43,655 nt of DNA. It comes from Eubacterium brachy ATCC 33089. GTDB taxonomy: Bacteria > Bacillota > Clostridia > Peptostreptococcales > Anaerovoracaceae. Positions within the stretch are counted from its first letter, which is position 1. Each line of letters opens with the position of its first letter. The stretch lies in the NCBI GenBank assembly GCA_000488855.1, contig KI535271.1:1-43655 (forward strand), written 5' to 3'. Under the pieces are notes generated by a model. That model worked only from the letters and a program-made list of their open reading frames with translations, was not told the DNA's origin and made no database searches. Shown one piece after another: positions 43,625 to 43,655 of this stretch. Position numbers and translations under genes: made by a program.

Positions 43625-43655
43625 ATGTACAAGAGAAAGAGACTGGCATCGCTCA
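43625..43655 (+). CDS. Start of a rightward gene, cut by the window edge
   Basis: AAAGGAG (43614-43620) precedes an ATG at 43625. The ten codons present read MYKRKRLASL, a basic start that could lead into a signal peptide or membrane segment. The product cannot be identified. Confidence 0.6.
   Translation, partial: MYKRKRLASL

Overview
The window reads as chromosomal DNA of a low-GC, anaerobic Gram-positive bacterium, most likely class Clostridia (Bacillota). The signs are strong AGGAGG ribosome sites, TTGACA/TATAAT promoters, a single-chain PurL of about 1260 residues, a clostridial-type SerA, a RelQ-type alarmone synthetase and an F420 ligase homologue without an F420 pathway. Genus cannot be fixed from sequence alone. 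No rRNA, tRNA, CRISPR array, insertion sequence or phage module was seen.

Layout. (1) 1-6240: a terminator of an upstream gene, then a giant single-gene unit. It encodes a membrane-anchored, repeat-rich surface protein of 1920 residues carrying a beta-helix-like region, three tandem beta-type repeats, a complete caspase-like (C14) domain and an EF-hand loop. A consensus promoter drives it, and a DtxR/IdeR-like palindrome sits on the predicted transcription start, which suggests metal control. (2) 6240-14550: single genes: a SUFU/DUF2185/TPR-like protein, a CofE-like ligase, a thioredoxin-reductase-like flavoprotein (minus strand), an Asp/Glu racemase and gltX. (3) 14589-21336: a split Vex/Vnc-like locus. 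An FtsX-type permease and its ATPase run leftward. A small membrane protein, a paralogous FtsX-type permease and a response regulator/histidine kinase pair run rightward. (4) 21530-22195: relQ, minus strand.

(5) 22461-32897: the purine cluster purL-purE-purM-purN-purF-purH-purD, preceded by an extended -10 promoter with a perfect inverted repeat, and followed by a ferritin gene. purC, purK, purB and purA are absent, and PurF lacks the usual N-terminal nucleophile cysteine. (6) 33459-36200: a decayed stretch, then a purine permease and a phosphoribosyltransferase (salvage). (7) 36229-41108: a broken SemiSWEET gene, a YetF/DUF421 membrane protein, and a TetR regulator leading an ECF transporter in which both ATPase domains and the T subunit are one polypeptide, next to a Trep_Strep/MptD-type S component. 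(8) 41345-43655: an unrecognised small protein (minus), serA (minus), and the first codons of a new rightward gene behind a strong promoter and a leader hairpin.

Functional links: de novo purine synthesis, salvage uptake and the phosphoribosyltransferase form one metabolic neighbourhood. The two FtsX permeases plausibly share the single ATPase and are controlled by the adjacent two-component system. The most unusual items are the metal-box-controlled caspase-like surface protein, the Cys-less PurF, the A-A-T ECF fusion and the doubly damaged SemiSWEET gene.
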